64,000 bases of DNA from Spongiactinospora sp. TRM90649 (GTDB lineage Bacteria; Actinomycetota; Actinomycetes; Streptosporangiales; Streptosporangiaceae), in NCBI RefSeq assembly GCF_029382225.1, contig NZ_JARLTC010000002.1:496001-560000 (forward strand), read 5' to 3'. Of the stretch, positions 7,878 to 16,140 are shown one piece after another; position 1 is the stretch's first letter, and each line of letters starts with the position of its first letter. A program made the position numbers and the translations under genes. The notes beneath the pieces were generated by a model that ran no database searches, had not been told where the DNA came from, and was given only the letters and a program-made list of their open reading frames with translations.

Positions 7878-8501
7878 TTAGTTCTGGTTGCTCGCGCTGC
7901 TCGTGGACGCCACGGAGTCATTGAAGTTCCAGACCACCGGGTCGGCGCCGGACCTCTTGTGCTCGTGCTTCTTGGGCCACTTGTGCTCGGGCTCGTGCTT
8001 CTTGGGCCACTTGTGCTCGGCCTCGTGCTTGTCAACGTCGACATACGAGTTGTGCTCGTACTTCTTCTCCCACGAGTGGCGGGACTCTTCTTCCTTGTTG
8101 AAGGAGTCCTTCGCCGTGGCCTCCTTGTTGAAGGATTCCCGGGTGGACTCGTCCTCGTTGAAGGACTTCTCGATCTCAACCTCGCGGTCGAAAGAGTCCT
8201 TGATCTTCTTGTTCTTGAAGTCCTCGTTGAAAGACTTCTCGGTGTAGGTGACCCGGTTGCAGGTCTTGCTGCGATGCTTCTTGTCCTCGGCGTTGTAGAT
8301 GCCGTCGAACGACGTGCCGACCCACTGGCCGACCGGGGCGTTCTTGGCGACGTCGCACAGGTAGACGTAGTAGACGGCGCTGGTGGGCTCGGCCTTCTTC
8401 TTCTCTTCGGGCTTGGGCTCGGTGCCCGCGTTCGCCTGGGTGGCGAAGGTCATGGCCAGGGCCGCGGCCAAAAAGCCGACGGTTGTCATTTTCCTGATCA
8501 T
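7878..8501 (-). CDS. Secreted charged repeat protein with NQN C-terminus
   Basis: This 207-residue precursor starts at MIRKMTTVGF, with GGAG upstream; a longer in-frame start at 8576 would bury the signal peptide. The signal runs to about residue 25 (ATQANA). A region with two cysteines (YLCDVAK and SKTCNRV) is followed by tandem units of about ten residues built on SFN(E/K)(E/D), then two copies of EHKWPKKHE. The mature protein is rich in Lys, Glu and His. It ends SASNQN, echoing the tails of the four small paralogues upstream. Unknown function; a surface-exposed or matrix protein is plausible. Confidence 0.88.
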   Translation of the reverse strand: MIRKMTTVGFLAAALAMTFATQANAGTEPKPEEKKKAEPTSAVYYVYLCDVAKNAPVGQWVGTSFDGIYNAEDKKHRSKTCNRVTYTEKSFNEDFKNKKIKDSFDREVEIEKSFNEDESTRESFNKEATAKDSFNKEEESRHSWEKKYEHNSYVDVDKHEAEHKWPKKHEPEHKWPKKHEHKRSGADPVVWNFNDSVASTSSASNQN

Positions 8502-8810
8502 CGCTTTGCGACTCCGTACTTCGTGCTTGCCGGGCAAGTGCTGGTCGTTCCGAACCGCGTTACGCCAGCTTGCCACTCGATTTCTTCCGTCATGTTGAAT
8601 ACCTCTGATTCCCGAAAAACAAACAACACCATTTCTTTTCCTACCATCGCCTACTTGTACCCTATTTGCACACCGGCGAGGTTTCCGTTGGATGTCTGCT
8701 AATCACAGCTATGCAAGATCTATCGCCTATGCCCTATATGACAGGACATATCCGGTTATTTCCGCCCTTCGCGACCGGAGGGGGTGACACCCTGCGATAG
8801 CGTCGGGAAC
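8502..8810. other. Divergent promoter region
   Basis: This 309-bp region lies between the secreted repeat protein (minus) and the methyltransferase (plus). It is AT-rich from 8590 to 8760, unlike its surroundings. I see no small gene. The plus-strand -10 box TAGCGT at 8798-8803 belongs to the methyltransferase. Confidence 0.5.
8798..8803 (+). promoter_or_regulatory. -10 box of a probable leaderless methyltransferase mRNA
   Basis: TAGCGT ends 7 nt before the ATG at 8811, so transcription should begin at or next to the A of the start codon. No -35 is evident. Confidence 0.5.
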
Positions 8811-10058
8811 ATGAACCTTGACGCATTTCTTGAGCTCCTGACGTCCCGTGGGCAGGAGGCCCTGGCGGCGGCCGAGGAGCTTGTGTCGAGGAACGACCCG
8901 GTCGCCGCCGCGACCTCGATGCGCCGCGACCATCCCGCCGAGCTGGCCGCGGCTGCGCTGACCCAGGCCGGGCTCCGCTCGCGCGCGGTCGCCAAGTTCG
9001 GCCACGACGCCGGGCGCATGTACTTCACCCCGGACGGCCTCGAACAGGCCACCCGCCCCGAGGTGGCCGGCCACCGCGCCCGCCGTGTCGCCGCCGTCCT
9101 CACCGACCGGGCTGGCGACGGGGCCGTGGCCGATGTCTGCTGCGGAATCGGGGGCGATGCGATCGAGCTGGCGCGGGCGGGGTTGAGGGTGCTCGGTCTG
9201 GACCGTGATCCACTGGCCGTCGCCGTCGCGCGGGCCAACGCTGCGGCGCTCGGGCTCGCCTCGCTCGTCGAGGTCCGGACGGCCGACGCCGCCGACGTGG
9301 ACCCCCACGCCCACCGGGCCCTGTTCATCGACCCCGCCCGCCGGAGCTCCGCCAGGCGGATCTTCGACCCGATGGCCTACTCCCCACCGCTCCCCCAGGC
9401 CCTGGCGCTGGCGTCGGCCGCGCGTGGGGCGTGCCTGAAGGTCGCGCCCGGCCTGCCGTACGAGTTCGTCCCGGAGGGGTCGGAGACCGAGTGGGTGTCC
9501 TACCGGGGGGAGGTCAAGGAGGCGGTGATCTGGCTGGGCGAGGCGGCCGGGGCGTTCGGGGGCCGTGCCGCCCCGGGCGAGGAGTTTCTGCGCAGGGCCA
9601 CGCTGCTGCCGTCCGGGGAGACCATGCTCGCCGACCCCGACGCCCCGGTGCCCGCGACCGGTCCCGCCGGGAGGTACCTGTTCGAGCCGGACGGCGCGGC
9701 GATCCGGGCGCACCTGGTCGCCGAGATCGCGGCCTCGGTCGGCGGGTGGCTGCTGGACCCGCGGATCGCCTACATCACGGGCGACGAGCCGGTGGCCACG
9801 CCGTGGGCGTCCTGCTACGAGATCGAGGACGTGATGCCCTTCTCGCTAAAGCGGCTGCGCGCGGCCCTGCGGGAGCGCAAGGTCGGGACGCTCACGGTGA
9901 AGAAGCGCGGGTCCGCCGTGGACGTCGAGCGGTTGCGACGCGATCTGCGGCTTTCTGGTGATAATTCCCTTGTCGTAGTGCTTACCAGAATTGCGGAGAA
10001 ACCGATCACACTCCTTTGCACACCGGTTCCGGCGAAAGTCACCGAGCCCCTAAAATAG
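8811..10058 (+). CDS. THUMP-like domain class I SAM-dependent methyltransferase
   Basis: The 415-residue protein carries a Rossmann-type SAM site, VADVCCGIGGDA at about 107-118, followed by the acidic loop GLDRDP. Its C-terminal part (MPFSLKRLRAALRERKVGTL, then TVKKRGSAVD) matches the THUMP-like domain of actinobacterial methyltransferases. The substrate is not known to me; rRNA or tRNA is likely by fold. The ATG at 8811 fits family N-termini (MNLDAFLELL); an upstream GTG at 8784 is less likely. It faces away from the secreted repeat protein. Confidence 0.88.
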   Translation: MNLDAFLELLTSRGQEALAAAEELVSRNDPVAAATSMRRDHPAELAAAALTQAGLRSRAVAKFGHDAGRMYFTPDGLEQATRPEVAGHRARRVAAVLTDRAGDGAVADVCCGIGGDAIELARAGLRVLGLDRDPLAVAVARANAAALGLASLVEVRTADAADVDPHAHRALFIDPARRSSARRIFDPMAYSPPLPQALALASAARGACLKVAPGLPYEFVPEGSETEWVSYRGEVKEAVIWLGEAAGAFGGRAAPGEEFLRRATLLPSGETMLADPDAPVPATGPAGRYLFEPDGAAIRAHLVAEIAASVGGWLLDPRIAYITGDEPVATPWASCYEIEDVMPFSLKRLRAALRERKVGTLTVKKRGSAVDVERLRRDLRLSGDNSLVVVLTRIAEKPITLLCTPVPAKVTEPLK

Positions 10059-10264
10059 GGACGATTCCGGGATAATCGCAAAGTTTTCAATTACCGGAGT
10101 ACGCGGGCTCCCTGACGGGCTACAGTTTTGGAGCCTCGGAGACCACCTTCCATCGACACGGGCGAGATCGGCCAGGCCGGGCGAACCGCACGCCGTCCGG
10201 GCTCCGGGGATCCCGACAATCCCACCGCCGCGCGGCCGACGTCGGCGAGTGAAGGAGCCATTCG

Positions 10265-11788
10265 GTGGATCACTCCAGCAACACCGTGCTGCAGGCGGGC
10301 AGCCAGACCGCCGTCTCCGACCGCATGCGCGAACTGCTCGCGCGCGCCGCCCAGGACCACGTCTACGAGCAGCGCACGCAGGGCGCGGTACTCGACGAGA
10401 TCCGGCAGCGGCTGGAGGGGATGGAGTGGTTGCTGCGCGAGGTCCGCGAACGCGAGCTGGGCGGGCTCACCGGCAGCCTCGACGCCGTGTCCGGACGGCT
10501 CGACGACATCGCCACCCGGCCCCCGACCTGGGCCGAGAGCCTGGCGCAGCACATCGAGGCGATCCGTGACCACGTCGACGTGGTCGGCGTCCGCGTCGAC
10601 TCGGTCGGCGAGCAGGTCAAGCCGGTCGCCGAGCTGCCCAGCCTGTGGGCCGACGTCGGCGCGGTGGGCGAGAGCATGGAGGAGGCCCTGTCCCGGCTGG
10701 CGACGGTGGTGGAGGGCGCCCAGGGCATCTCCCAGCGGATCGGCGACCTCGCCGCCCGCCTGGGCCAGCTCCAGAGCAGCATGGAGGCTGCCGCGGGGCG
10801 GTTCAGCCGCCTCGACAAGTCGGTCGCCGACCTGTCCCAGCGACACGACGACGACATCGCGGCGCTGGGCGAGCGGGTCGATCGGGTCGCGGCGCTGCTG
10901 AGCGCGGCCGAGGCCCGGATGACCGAGCGGGTGGAGGCGGCCGAGAGCCGGGCCGGCGCGCGGCTCGACGCCGTCGCGACCCGCCTCGGCGAGACGGTCA
11001 CCAACGCCGAGACCAGGATGGGCGAGCGCATCGACGGCGTGGGCGCCCGCGTCGGGGGGCTCGGCACCCGGCTGGAAGGCGTCGAGACCCGCGTCCAGGG
11101 CTTCGACTCCCAAATGGACGGCATGACGACCCACGTCCAGGGCGTGGGTGCCCAGATGGAGGACATGACGGCCCGCGTCCAAGGGGTCGGCGCCCTGATG
11201 GAAGGGGTGGAGGCGCGGGTCGAGGACGTCAGTGCGCACGTCAGGGGGCTCGGGGCCCGGGTCGATGACGTGGACGCGCGGGTGGAAGGCGTCGGCACCC
11301 AGGTCGAGCGGGTGGGCACCCGCGTCGGTGAGGCCGACGCCCGGATCATCGGGCTCGACTCCCGTTTCGACGGCAGGCTGTCCGCCATCGACGGCCGTTT
11401 CGACGGCGTCAACGCCCATCTCGCCCGCCTGGCCGCCGACGCCGAGGAGACCAGGGAGCAGATGGAGGCGGTGGACGATCACGTGGAGGCGGTCAACCAG
11501 CGCATCGGCAGGCTCCCGTCGTCGCTCAACATCGGCGAGCGGGTCGGCGAGCTGCTCACCACCCACAGCGAGGAGCACGCCGTGCGCTTCGAGTCGCTGG
11601 CCAAGGCCGCCGACACGCTGCTTGAACTGGTGAAGAGCCGCCCGGACGGCGAGCGGCTCAGCGAGGTGGTGGGCGAGGTGGTCCAGCCCGCGCACGCCGA
11701 TCTCACCCGCCGCCTGGCCGCATTGGAGGAGACCATGCTCGCCCTGGCCGAGGCGCTGCTGCGCCCCTCACGCCAGGGCAAGGACTGA
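10265..11788 (+). CDS. Long coiled-coil protein with 19 tandem heptads
   Basis: This is a 507-residue soluble protein starting at a GTG with AAGGAG 7 nt upstream. There is no signal peptide or membrane helix. Residues 255-387 form about 19 uninterrupted 7-residue units of the type (R/H/Q)(V/M)xGVG(A/T), for example RVGGLGT, RLEGVET and RVQGVGA, ideal for a parallel coiled coil. The flanks are also helical and rich in Ala, Glu and Arg. Structural, scaffold or partition-like roles are possible, but I recognise no named family. Its stop lies 4 bp from the convergent tsaD stop. A TACAGT -10 box at 10121-10126 may serve it. Confidence 0.9.
   Translation: MDHSSNTVLQAGSQTAVSDRMRELLARAAQDHVYEQRTQGAVLDEIRQRLEGMEWLLREVRERELGGLTGSLDAVSGRLDDIATRPPTWAESLAQHIEAIRDHVDVVGVRVDSVGEQVKPVAELPSLWADVGAVGESMEEALSRLATVVEGAQGISQRIGDLAARLGQLQSSMEAAAGRFSRLDKSVADLSQRHDDDIAALGERVDRVAALLSAAEARMTERVEAAESRAGARLDAVATRLGETVTNAETRMGERIDGVGARVGGLGTRLEGVETRVQGFDSQMDGMTTHVQGVGAQMEDMTARVQGVGALMEGVEARVEDVSAHVRGLGARVDDVDARVEGVGTQVERVGTRVGEADARIIGLDSRFDGRLSAIDGRFDGVNAHLARLAADAEETREQMEAVDDHVEAVNQRIGRLPSSLNIGERVGELLTTHSEEHAVRFESLAKAADTLLELVKSRPDGERLSEVVGEVVQPAHADLTRRLAALEETMLALAEALLRPSRQGKD
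11027..11425 (+). repeat. 21-bp tandem repeat array encoding heptads
   Basis: About 19 in-frame degenerate 21-bp units inside the coiled-coil gene. Purifying selection on heptad positions is more likely than recent expansion, because the units differ at many codons. Confidence 0.7.
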
Positions 11789-11792
11789 ACGG

Positions 11793-12824
11793 CTAGACGT
11801 GCACCGTCGTGATGGGCATCGACGAGTCGGCCGGGATGCCCAGCGTGGACGGCGCGACGCCCGCCCGCACCAGGTCTGATCCGAGCGTGGCCACCATGGC
11901 CCCGTTGTCGGTGCACAGCCCGGGCCGGGGCACGCGCAGCCGCACCCCGGCGGCGTCGCAGCGCTCCTGGGCGAGGGCCCGCAGCCGGGAGTTGGCCGCC
12001 ACTCCCCCGCCGATGAGCAGGTCGTGCACGTCGTAGCGGCGGCACGCGGCGATGGCCTTGCGGGTGAGCACGTCGACCACCGCCTCCTGGAAGGACGCGG
12101 CGACGTCGGGCACGTGGACGGCCTGCCCGGACGCCTCCCTGGCCTCCACCCACCGCGCCACGGCGGTCTTCAGGCCGGAGAAGGAGAAGTCGAGCGTGCC
12201 GTCGTCGTACTTGCCGCGCGGGAAGGCGATGGCCGTGCCGGAGCCGTCGCGGGCGGCGCGGTCGATGTACGGGCCGCCGGGGAACGGCAGGCCGAGCACC
12301 CGGGCGACCTTGTCGAACGCCTCGCCCGCCGCGTCGTCCACGGTGGAGCCGAGGGAGATCACGTCGCGGGCGACGTCGGGCACCAGCAGCAGCGAGGAGT
12401 GCCCGCCGGAGACCAGCATGGCCACGCAGGGCCGGGGCAGCGGGCCGTGTTCGAGCTGGTCCACGGCGACGTGCGCGGCCAGGTGGTTCACCCCGTACAG
12501 GGGGACGCCCAGACCCAGCGCGTACGCCTTGGCCGCCGCGACGCCGACCAGCAGCGCCCCGGCGAGCCCGGGACCCGCGGTGACCGCGATGGCGTCGATG
12601 TCGGTGAAGGCGAGCCCGGCCTCGCCGAGCGCCCGCTCCACGGCGGGCGTCATGGCCTCCAGGTGCGCCCGCGAGGCGACCTCGGGGACCACCCCGCCGA
12701 ACCTGGCGTGTTCCTCGACGCTGGAGGCGATCGTGTTGGCCAGCAGGGTGTGGCCGCGGACGATGCCGATGCCGGTTTCGTCGCAGGAGGTCTCGATGCC
12801 GAGCACCAGTGGTTCGTCAGCCAT
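11793..12824 (-). CDS. tsaD: tRNA N6-adenosine threonylcarbamoyltransferase TsaD
   Basis: This 343-residue protein is the catalytic subunit for t6A37 formation in ANN-decoding tRNAs, transferring threonylcarbamoyl from its AMP ester. The metal-binding motif HLAAH is at 114-118 and the ASKHA nucleotide motifs are present (SGGHSSLLL and [11 protein letters not shown]). It is the last gene of the tsaB-rimI-tsaD operon: its start overlaps the rimI stop by 8 bp. Confidence 0.97.
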   Translation of the reverse strand: MADEPLVLGIETSCDETGIGIVRGHTLLANTIASSVEEHARFGGVVPEVASRAHLEAMTPAVERALGEAGLAFTDIDAIAVTAGPGLAGALLVGVAAAKAYALGLGVPLYGVNHLAAHVAVDQLEHGPLPRPCVAMLVSGGHSSLLLVPDVARDVISLGSTVDDAAGEAFDKVARVLGLPFPGGPYIDRAARDGSGTAIAFPRGKYDDGTLDFSFSGLKTAVARWVEAREASGQAVHVPDVAASFQEAVVDVLTRKAIAACRRYDVHDLLIGGGVAANSRLRALAQERCDAAGVRLRVPRPGLCTDNGAMVATLGSDLVRAGVAPSTLGIPADSSMPITTVHV

Positions 12825-13278
12825 CCAGCTTCCTCATCATCGTGATCGCGTCGGTGCCGTCGTCGTAGTAGCCGCGCCGCACGCCGATGTCCTCGAACCC
12901 GAACCGCTGGTAGACGGCGCGAGCCTGCGGGTTGTCGGCGCGGACCTCCAGGAAGACGGCGGCGGCGCCGCGCCGCAGCGCCTCCTTCATCAGCTCGCGC
13001 AGCAGCGCCCCGCCCACGCCGGTGCCCCGGTGCGCGGCGGTCACCGCGATGGTCTGCACGTCGGCCTGGTCTCCGGCGGCGGCGAGCCCGGCGTAGCCGA
13101 TGATCTCGTCGTCCAGCTCGGCCACCACGTAGTGGCGGGTGCGCGGCTGGTCGGCCAGTTCGGCGCGGAGCATGGCCTCGCTCCAGGCGTCGGACGGGAA
13201 GGTGTCCCGTTCGAGCTCCAGCACCACGGCCAGGTCGTCGTCGGTCATCTGGCGGAGCGTGGCGGCGGGACGGCTCAT
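12817..13278 (-). CDS. rimI: Ribosomal protein S18-alanine N-acetyltransferase RimI
   Basis: This is a 153-residue GNAT enzyme. Acetyl-CoA motif A is [15 protein letters not shown], and the C-terminal [16 protein letters not shown] is typical of RimI. It acetylates protein N-termini, classically S18. Its start overlaps the tsaB stop by 4 bp (ATGA) and its end overlaps tsaD, so the three genes are translationally coupled, as in many Actinobacteria. Confidence 0.95.
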   Translation of the reverse strand: MSRPAATLRQMTDDDLAVVLELERDTFPSDAWSEAMLRAELADQPRTRHYVVAELDDEIIGYAGLAAAGDQADVQTIAVTAAHRGTGVGGALLRELMKEALRRGAAAVFLEVRADNPQARAVYQRFGFEDIGVRRGYYDDGTDAITMMRKLDG

Positions 13279-13925
13279 GCCGTCACCTTCTTGGGCGCTC
13301 CCGGGACCCGGGCGTCGGGGCGGCGCAGGTAGATCGGCAGCGCGGGGCCGAGGGTCTCACCGGCGGCCATGCGCTCGACGGCGAGGGCGGCCAGCGCGCC
13401 CGCCGAGGGGTGCTCTGGAGCCTCGGCCAGGCGGTCGGCGCCGACGATCTCGGCGTACATGCGCCCGCCCGCGCCCACGACGGGCAGGCCGGGAGGCAGA
13501 TCGCGCGGCAGATCGACGGACGGCCCCGCCTCGCGGGTGCGCGCGTCGGCGTAGCGGGCCCAGAAGACCTCCTTGCGGCGGGCGTCGGTCGCCACCAGGA
13601 AGGGGGCGTCGAGGCCGCTCTCGAAGGCCAGGGCGTCGAGCGTGCACAGGCCGTAGGCGGGGACGCCGACGGCGGTGGCGAGCGCCTGTGCGGTGACGAG
13701 CCCGACCCGCAGGCCGGTGTAGGGGCCGGGGCCGGTGCCCGCGACGATGGCGGTGAGGTCGGCGGGCGTCACGCCCGAGTCGCCCAGAATCGCCTGGACG
13801 GCGGGGACGAGCAGCTCACCGTGCCGACGGGCGTCGATCGCGGTGGAGGCCGCGAGGACGCGCTCGCCGTCGTGGAGCGCGGCGGTTACGGCGGGGGTCG
13901 CCGTGTCAAAGGCCAGGACCAGCAC
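13275..13925 (-). CDS. tsaB: tRNA threonylcarbamoyladenosine biosynthesis protein TsaB
   Basis: This is a 216-residue ASKHA-fold partner of TsaD for t6A synthesis, with the N-terminal strand LVLAFDTATPAVTAAL and GTGPGPYTGLRVGL. I choose the GTG at 13925, giving MLVLAFDT as in the family; a TTG at 13934 would add three residues. A TAGGCT -10 box (13939-13934) lies 8 nt before the GTG, which suggests a nearly leaderless mRNA beginning the tsaB-rimI-tsaD operon. Confidence 0.94.
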   Translation of the reverse strand: MLVLAFDTATPAVTAALHDGERVLAASTAIDARRHGELLVPAVQAILGDSGVTPADLTAIVAGTGPGPYTGLRVGLVTAQALATAVGVPAYGLCTLDALAFESGLDAPFLVATDARRKEVFWARYADARTREAGPSVDLPRDLPPGLPVVGAGGRMYAEIVGADRLAEAPEHPSAGALAALAVERMAAGETLGPALPIYLRRPDARVPGAPKKVTA

Positions 13926-13992
13926 GAATGTCAAGCCTAGCGGCTCCCGGCGATGCCCGTGCCGTTCACTCGAACGTTCCAGCCCGCGCCGA

Positions 13993-14145
13993 TCAGGCGT
14001 CCCAGCCGGTGCGCAGGCGCAGCGAGTCCAGCGCCACCGCGCCCTGGCCCCGTTGGAAGGCGCGCACGGTGGGCAGGCCGGGCGGGTCGGGCTCCCCGGA
14101 CTTCCAGAGCAGGAAGCCGGTGAACCCGGCCAGCGCGGCCGTCAC
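13993..14145 (-). CDS. Possible short ORF downstream of sortase (orphan tail)
   Basis: From the GTG at 14145 this frame gives 50 residues (AGFTGFLLWKSGEPDPPGLP, then TVRAFQRGQGAVALDSLRLR, ending TGWDA) with G or C at nearly every third position, as in real genes here. The same bias extends in frame upstream to about 14190, right after the sortase stop, without an ATG or GTG. It is too short for most annotation cut-offs. It could be a small gene, or the 3' end of a longer gene whose beginning has been lost or fused. I do not recognise the family. Confidence 0.4.
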   Translation of the reverse strand: MTAALAGFTGFLLWKSGEPDPPGLPTVRAFQRGQGAVALDSLRLRTGWDA

Positions 14146-14208
14146 CGCGCCGGGATCGGCCAGCGCTTTACGGGCGCCGGCCGCGCCCCGCGGGCACAGA
14201 TCCGCAGG

Positions 14209-14763
14209 TCAGGCGGGCTTCGCCAGGGAGGCGTAGACGATGATGTTGTCGCGGTACTCGTGCTTGGCCCAATCGAACGTGCCGCCGCAGGTGACCAGCC
14301 GCAGCCCTTCGTCCACGTAGACGCGGCGGGCCGGGAAGCGGTCCTTGTCCACCTGCTCCACCGACTCGACCCGGTACTTGGCCACCTTGCCGTCGCTGCG
14401 CTCGACGCGGATCTCCTGCCCCTTGCGCAGTTGCCGCAGCTTGTAGAAGACGGCGGGCGCGGTCTTGGTGTCGACATGGCCGATGATCACTGATGCGCCC
14501 TTGTCGCCGGGGACCGCGCTGTGCCGGAACCATCCGGCGGTGTCGGGCTTCTCGTAGGGGGGCAGCTCGACCTCGCCGTCGTCGTTCATGCCCAGCTTCA
14601 TCAGCGGCGCCTCCAGCTTCAGCGACGGGATGTCGATGCTGCGGGGCACCACGGAGGCGCGCGGGGCGGCGCGTTCGTCGTCGCCGCCCCGGTTCACCGC
14701 GACCAGAACGGCTCCGGTGATCGCGCCGGCCAGAATGATCCTGCCCCACCGGTTGTCTGCCAT
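14209..14763 (-). CDS. Class F sortase
   Basis: This 184-residue protein has an N-terminal membrane anchor (IILAGAITGAVLVAV) and a sortase core with catalytic His96 (IIGHVDT), Cys159 (LVTCGG) and Arg171 (HEYRDNIIVYA). Class F enzymes are common in Actinobacteria and act outside the membrane; their substrates are poorly known. The gene lies 39 bp behind a membrane-anchored exported protein in the same direction, its likely partner or substrate. Confidence 0.92.
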   Translation of the reverse strand: MADNRWGRIILAGAITGAVLVAVNRGGDDERAAPRASVVPRSIDIPSLKLEAPLMKLGMNDDGEVELPPYEKPDTAGWFRHSAVPGDKGASVIIGHVDTKTAPAVFYKLRQLRKGQEIRVERSDGKVAKYRVESVEQVDKDRFPARRVYVDEGLRLVTCGGTFDWAKHEYRDNIIVYASLAKPA

Positions 14764-14802
14764 ACCGGAATCGCGTGTTCGTGGTTCGTCGTGCGGTCGT
14801 GG

Positions 14803-15468
14803 CTAGGAGCGCCGACGGCGTACCAGGGCCAGGCCGGCGCCGCCCGCCACGGCGACGACGAGGATGATCGCGGTCAGGCCGGGCGAGAGGCCGGAGTCGT
14901 CCTGCTCGGATCCGGCGGCGGTGCCGCCGCCGCCCGCTCGGGGGGCCTTGGTCGGCACGACGGTGCCCTTGTCGTCGTCCTTGTCGCCGGACTCGGCCGC
15001 GACCCGCAGGCGGGCCCTGCCGGTGTCGTTGGTGCCCTCGCACCGGACGTCGACGTTGTAGCGGCCCGCGTCGATGCTGCTGGGCACCTGGGCCTCGCCG
15101 CGCACCCACGGCACGGGGGCGGACTGGCCGTCGGCCGAGGCGGTGGGCGTGGGCGGCGGCACGGGGTCGAGGGTGACGGCACGGACGAAGGCGTCGGAGG
15201 TGGCGCTGCCGCTGTGCTCGGGGCCTCCGTCGGGGACGGGGCAATTGGCGAGGATCCACACGGTGGACTCCTCGCCCTCGATCACGTTGTCGGGGTTGAG
15301 GCGGACCGTGATGTTCTGCCGCCCTGGACCGGACGGCGTGGCCGACGCCCCCGCGTCGGTCGGGGTCGCGGCGGGTGTGGGGGACCCGGTGCCCGCCTCC
15401 GCCGAACAGCCCATCACACCGAACATGGCGATGGCCCCGACGGCCGTGACACGCCTGATCCTCGACAT
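14803..15468 (-). CDS. Exported membrane-anchored protein, probable partner of the sortase
   Basis: The 221-residue protein starts at MSRIRRVTAVGAIAMFGVMG, a signal peptide followed by Cys, so it could be lipid-modified (GVMGC is a loose lipobox). A Ser/Thr/Pro-rich linker leads into an extracellular domain of about 120 residues containing ITVRLNPDNVIEGEESTVWI and NVDVRCEGTN. The C-terminus has a Gly-rich spacer, a hydrophobic helix (GLTAIILVVAVAGGAGLALV) and RRRRS, the layout of a sorted wall protein. I see no LPXTG motif. Upstream GTG codons are alternative starts. Confidence 0.82.
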   Translation of the reverse strand: MSRIRRVTAVGAIAMFGVMGCSAEAGTGSPTPAATPTDAGASATPSGPGRQNITVRLNPDNVIEGEESTVWILANCPVPDGGPEHSGSATSDAFVRAVTLDPVPPPTPTASADGQSAPVPWVRGEAQVPSSIDAGRYNVDVRCEGTNDTGRARLRVAAESGDKDDDKGTVVPTKAPRAGGGGTAAGSEQDDSGLSPGLTAIILVVAVAGGAGLALVRRRRS

Positions 15469-15536
15469 CGTCCTCACCGATGACACCGCGTGCTCCACTT
15501 CGCCGTCCAACGTCGATCGCCCAACCACACTGATAC

Positions 15537-15550
15537 CCTGATTAATCAGG
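15537..15550. promoter_or_regulatory. Perfect 14-bp palindrome upstream of the sortase operon
   Basis: CCTGATTAATCAGG reads the same on both strands and lies 69 bp before the exported protein start. TTGACC on the minus strand overlaps its edge. Candidate operator or dimeric regulator site; no regulator identified. Confidence 0.45.
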
Positions 15551-15654
15551 TCAACCCGCCCCAAGCGATCTTCAAGACCGATGATCTATACCAACTGGGA
15601 CTGAGGTCAAGCGTGCCAGGAAGACGACCCGCGTGGAGGCCGAAAACGTAAGAG

Positions 15655-16140
15655 CTACCTGGCGGATATGGCGCCGGACCACCGGGCGCCGACGCCGCGC
15701 AGGCGGACGGTCCGCTCCTCGTCGCCCTCGCCGTCCGCCTCGGCGGGACGCTCGATGGCGATCTCCAGGCGTTCGTCGGCCAGGCCCTCGACCAGGCCCT
15801 CGCCCCACTCCACCACGGTCACCGACTCGTCGAGCGAGGCGTCGAGGTCGAGGTCGTCGACCTCCAGGCGTCCGCCGAGGCGGTAGGCGTCGGCGTGCAC
15901 GAGCGCCGGGCCGCCGTGCAGCGACGGGTGGACCCGCGCGATCACGAACGTGGGCGAGGTGATCGGCCCGCGCACCTTCAGGCCGTCGGCCAGGCCCTGG
16001 ACCAGGGTGGTCTTGCCCGCCCCGAGCGGGCCGGACAGCAGGACGAGATCGCCCGGCCGCAACAGCCCGGCCAGTTCCGCGCCGATCGCCCGCATGTCGT
16101 CGGCGGTGGCCGCCACCCGGCGGTCCTGCATCCGGATCAT
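15655..16140 (-). CDS. tsaE: tRNA threonylcarbamoyladenosine biosynthesis ATPase TsaE
   Basis: This 161-residue P-loop protein has Walker A GPLGAGKT at 37-44 followed by SPTFVIARVH, HADAYRL and VTVVEWGEG, all typical of TsaE. It powers the TsaB-TsaD complex. The ATG at 16140 overlaps the stop of the upstream hydrolase (ATGA), which fixes the start. It is encoded 1.7 kb from tsaB; the sortase pair lies between, whereas in mycobacteria tsaE and tsaB are adjacent. Confidence 0.95.
   Translation of the reverse strand: MIRMQDRRVAATADDMRAIGAELAGLLRPGDLVLLSGPLGAGKTTLVQGLADGLKVRGPITSPTFVIARVHPSLHGGPALVHADAYRLGGRLEVDDLDLDASLDESVTVVEWGEGLVEGLADERLEIAIERPAEADGEGDEERTVRLRGVGARWSGAISAR

Noticed and set aside
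14803..14900. LPXTG sorting signal in the sortase partner
   Set aside because: The C-terminus has helix and basic tail but no LPXTG or close variant could be found.
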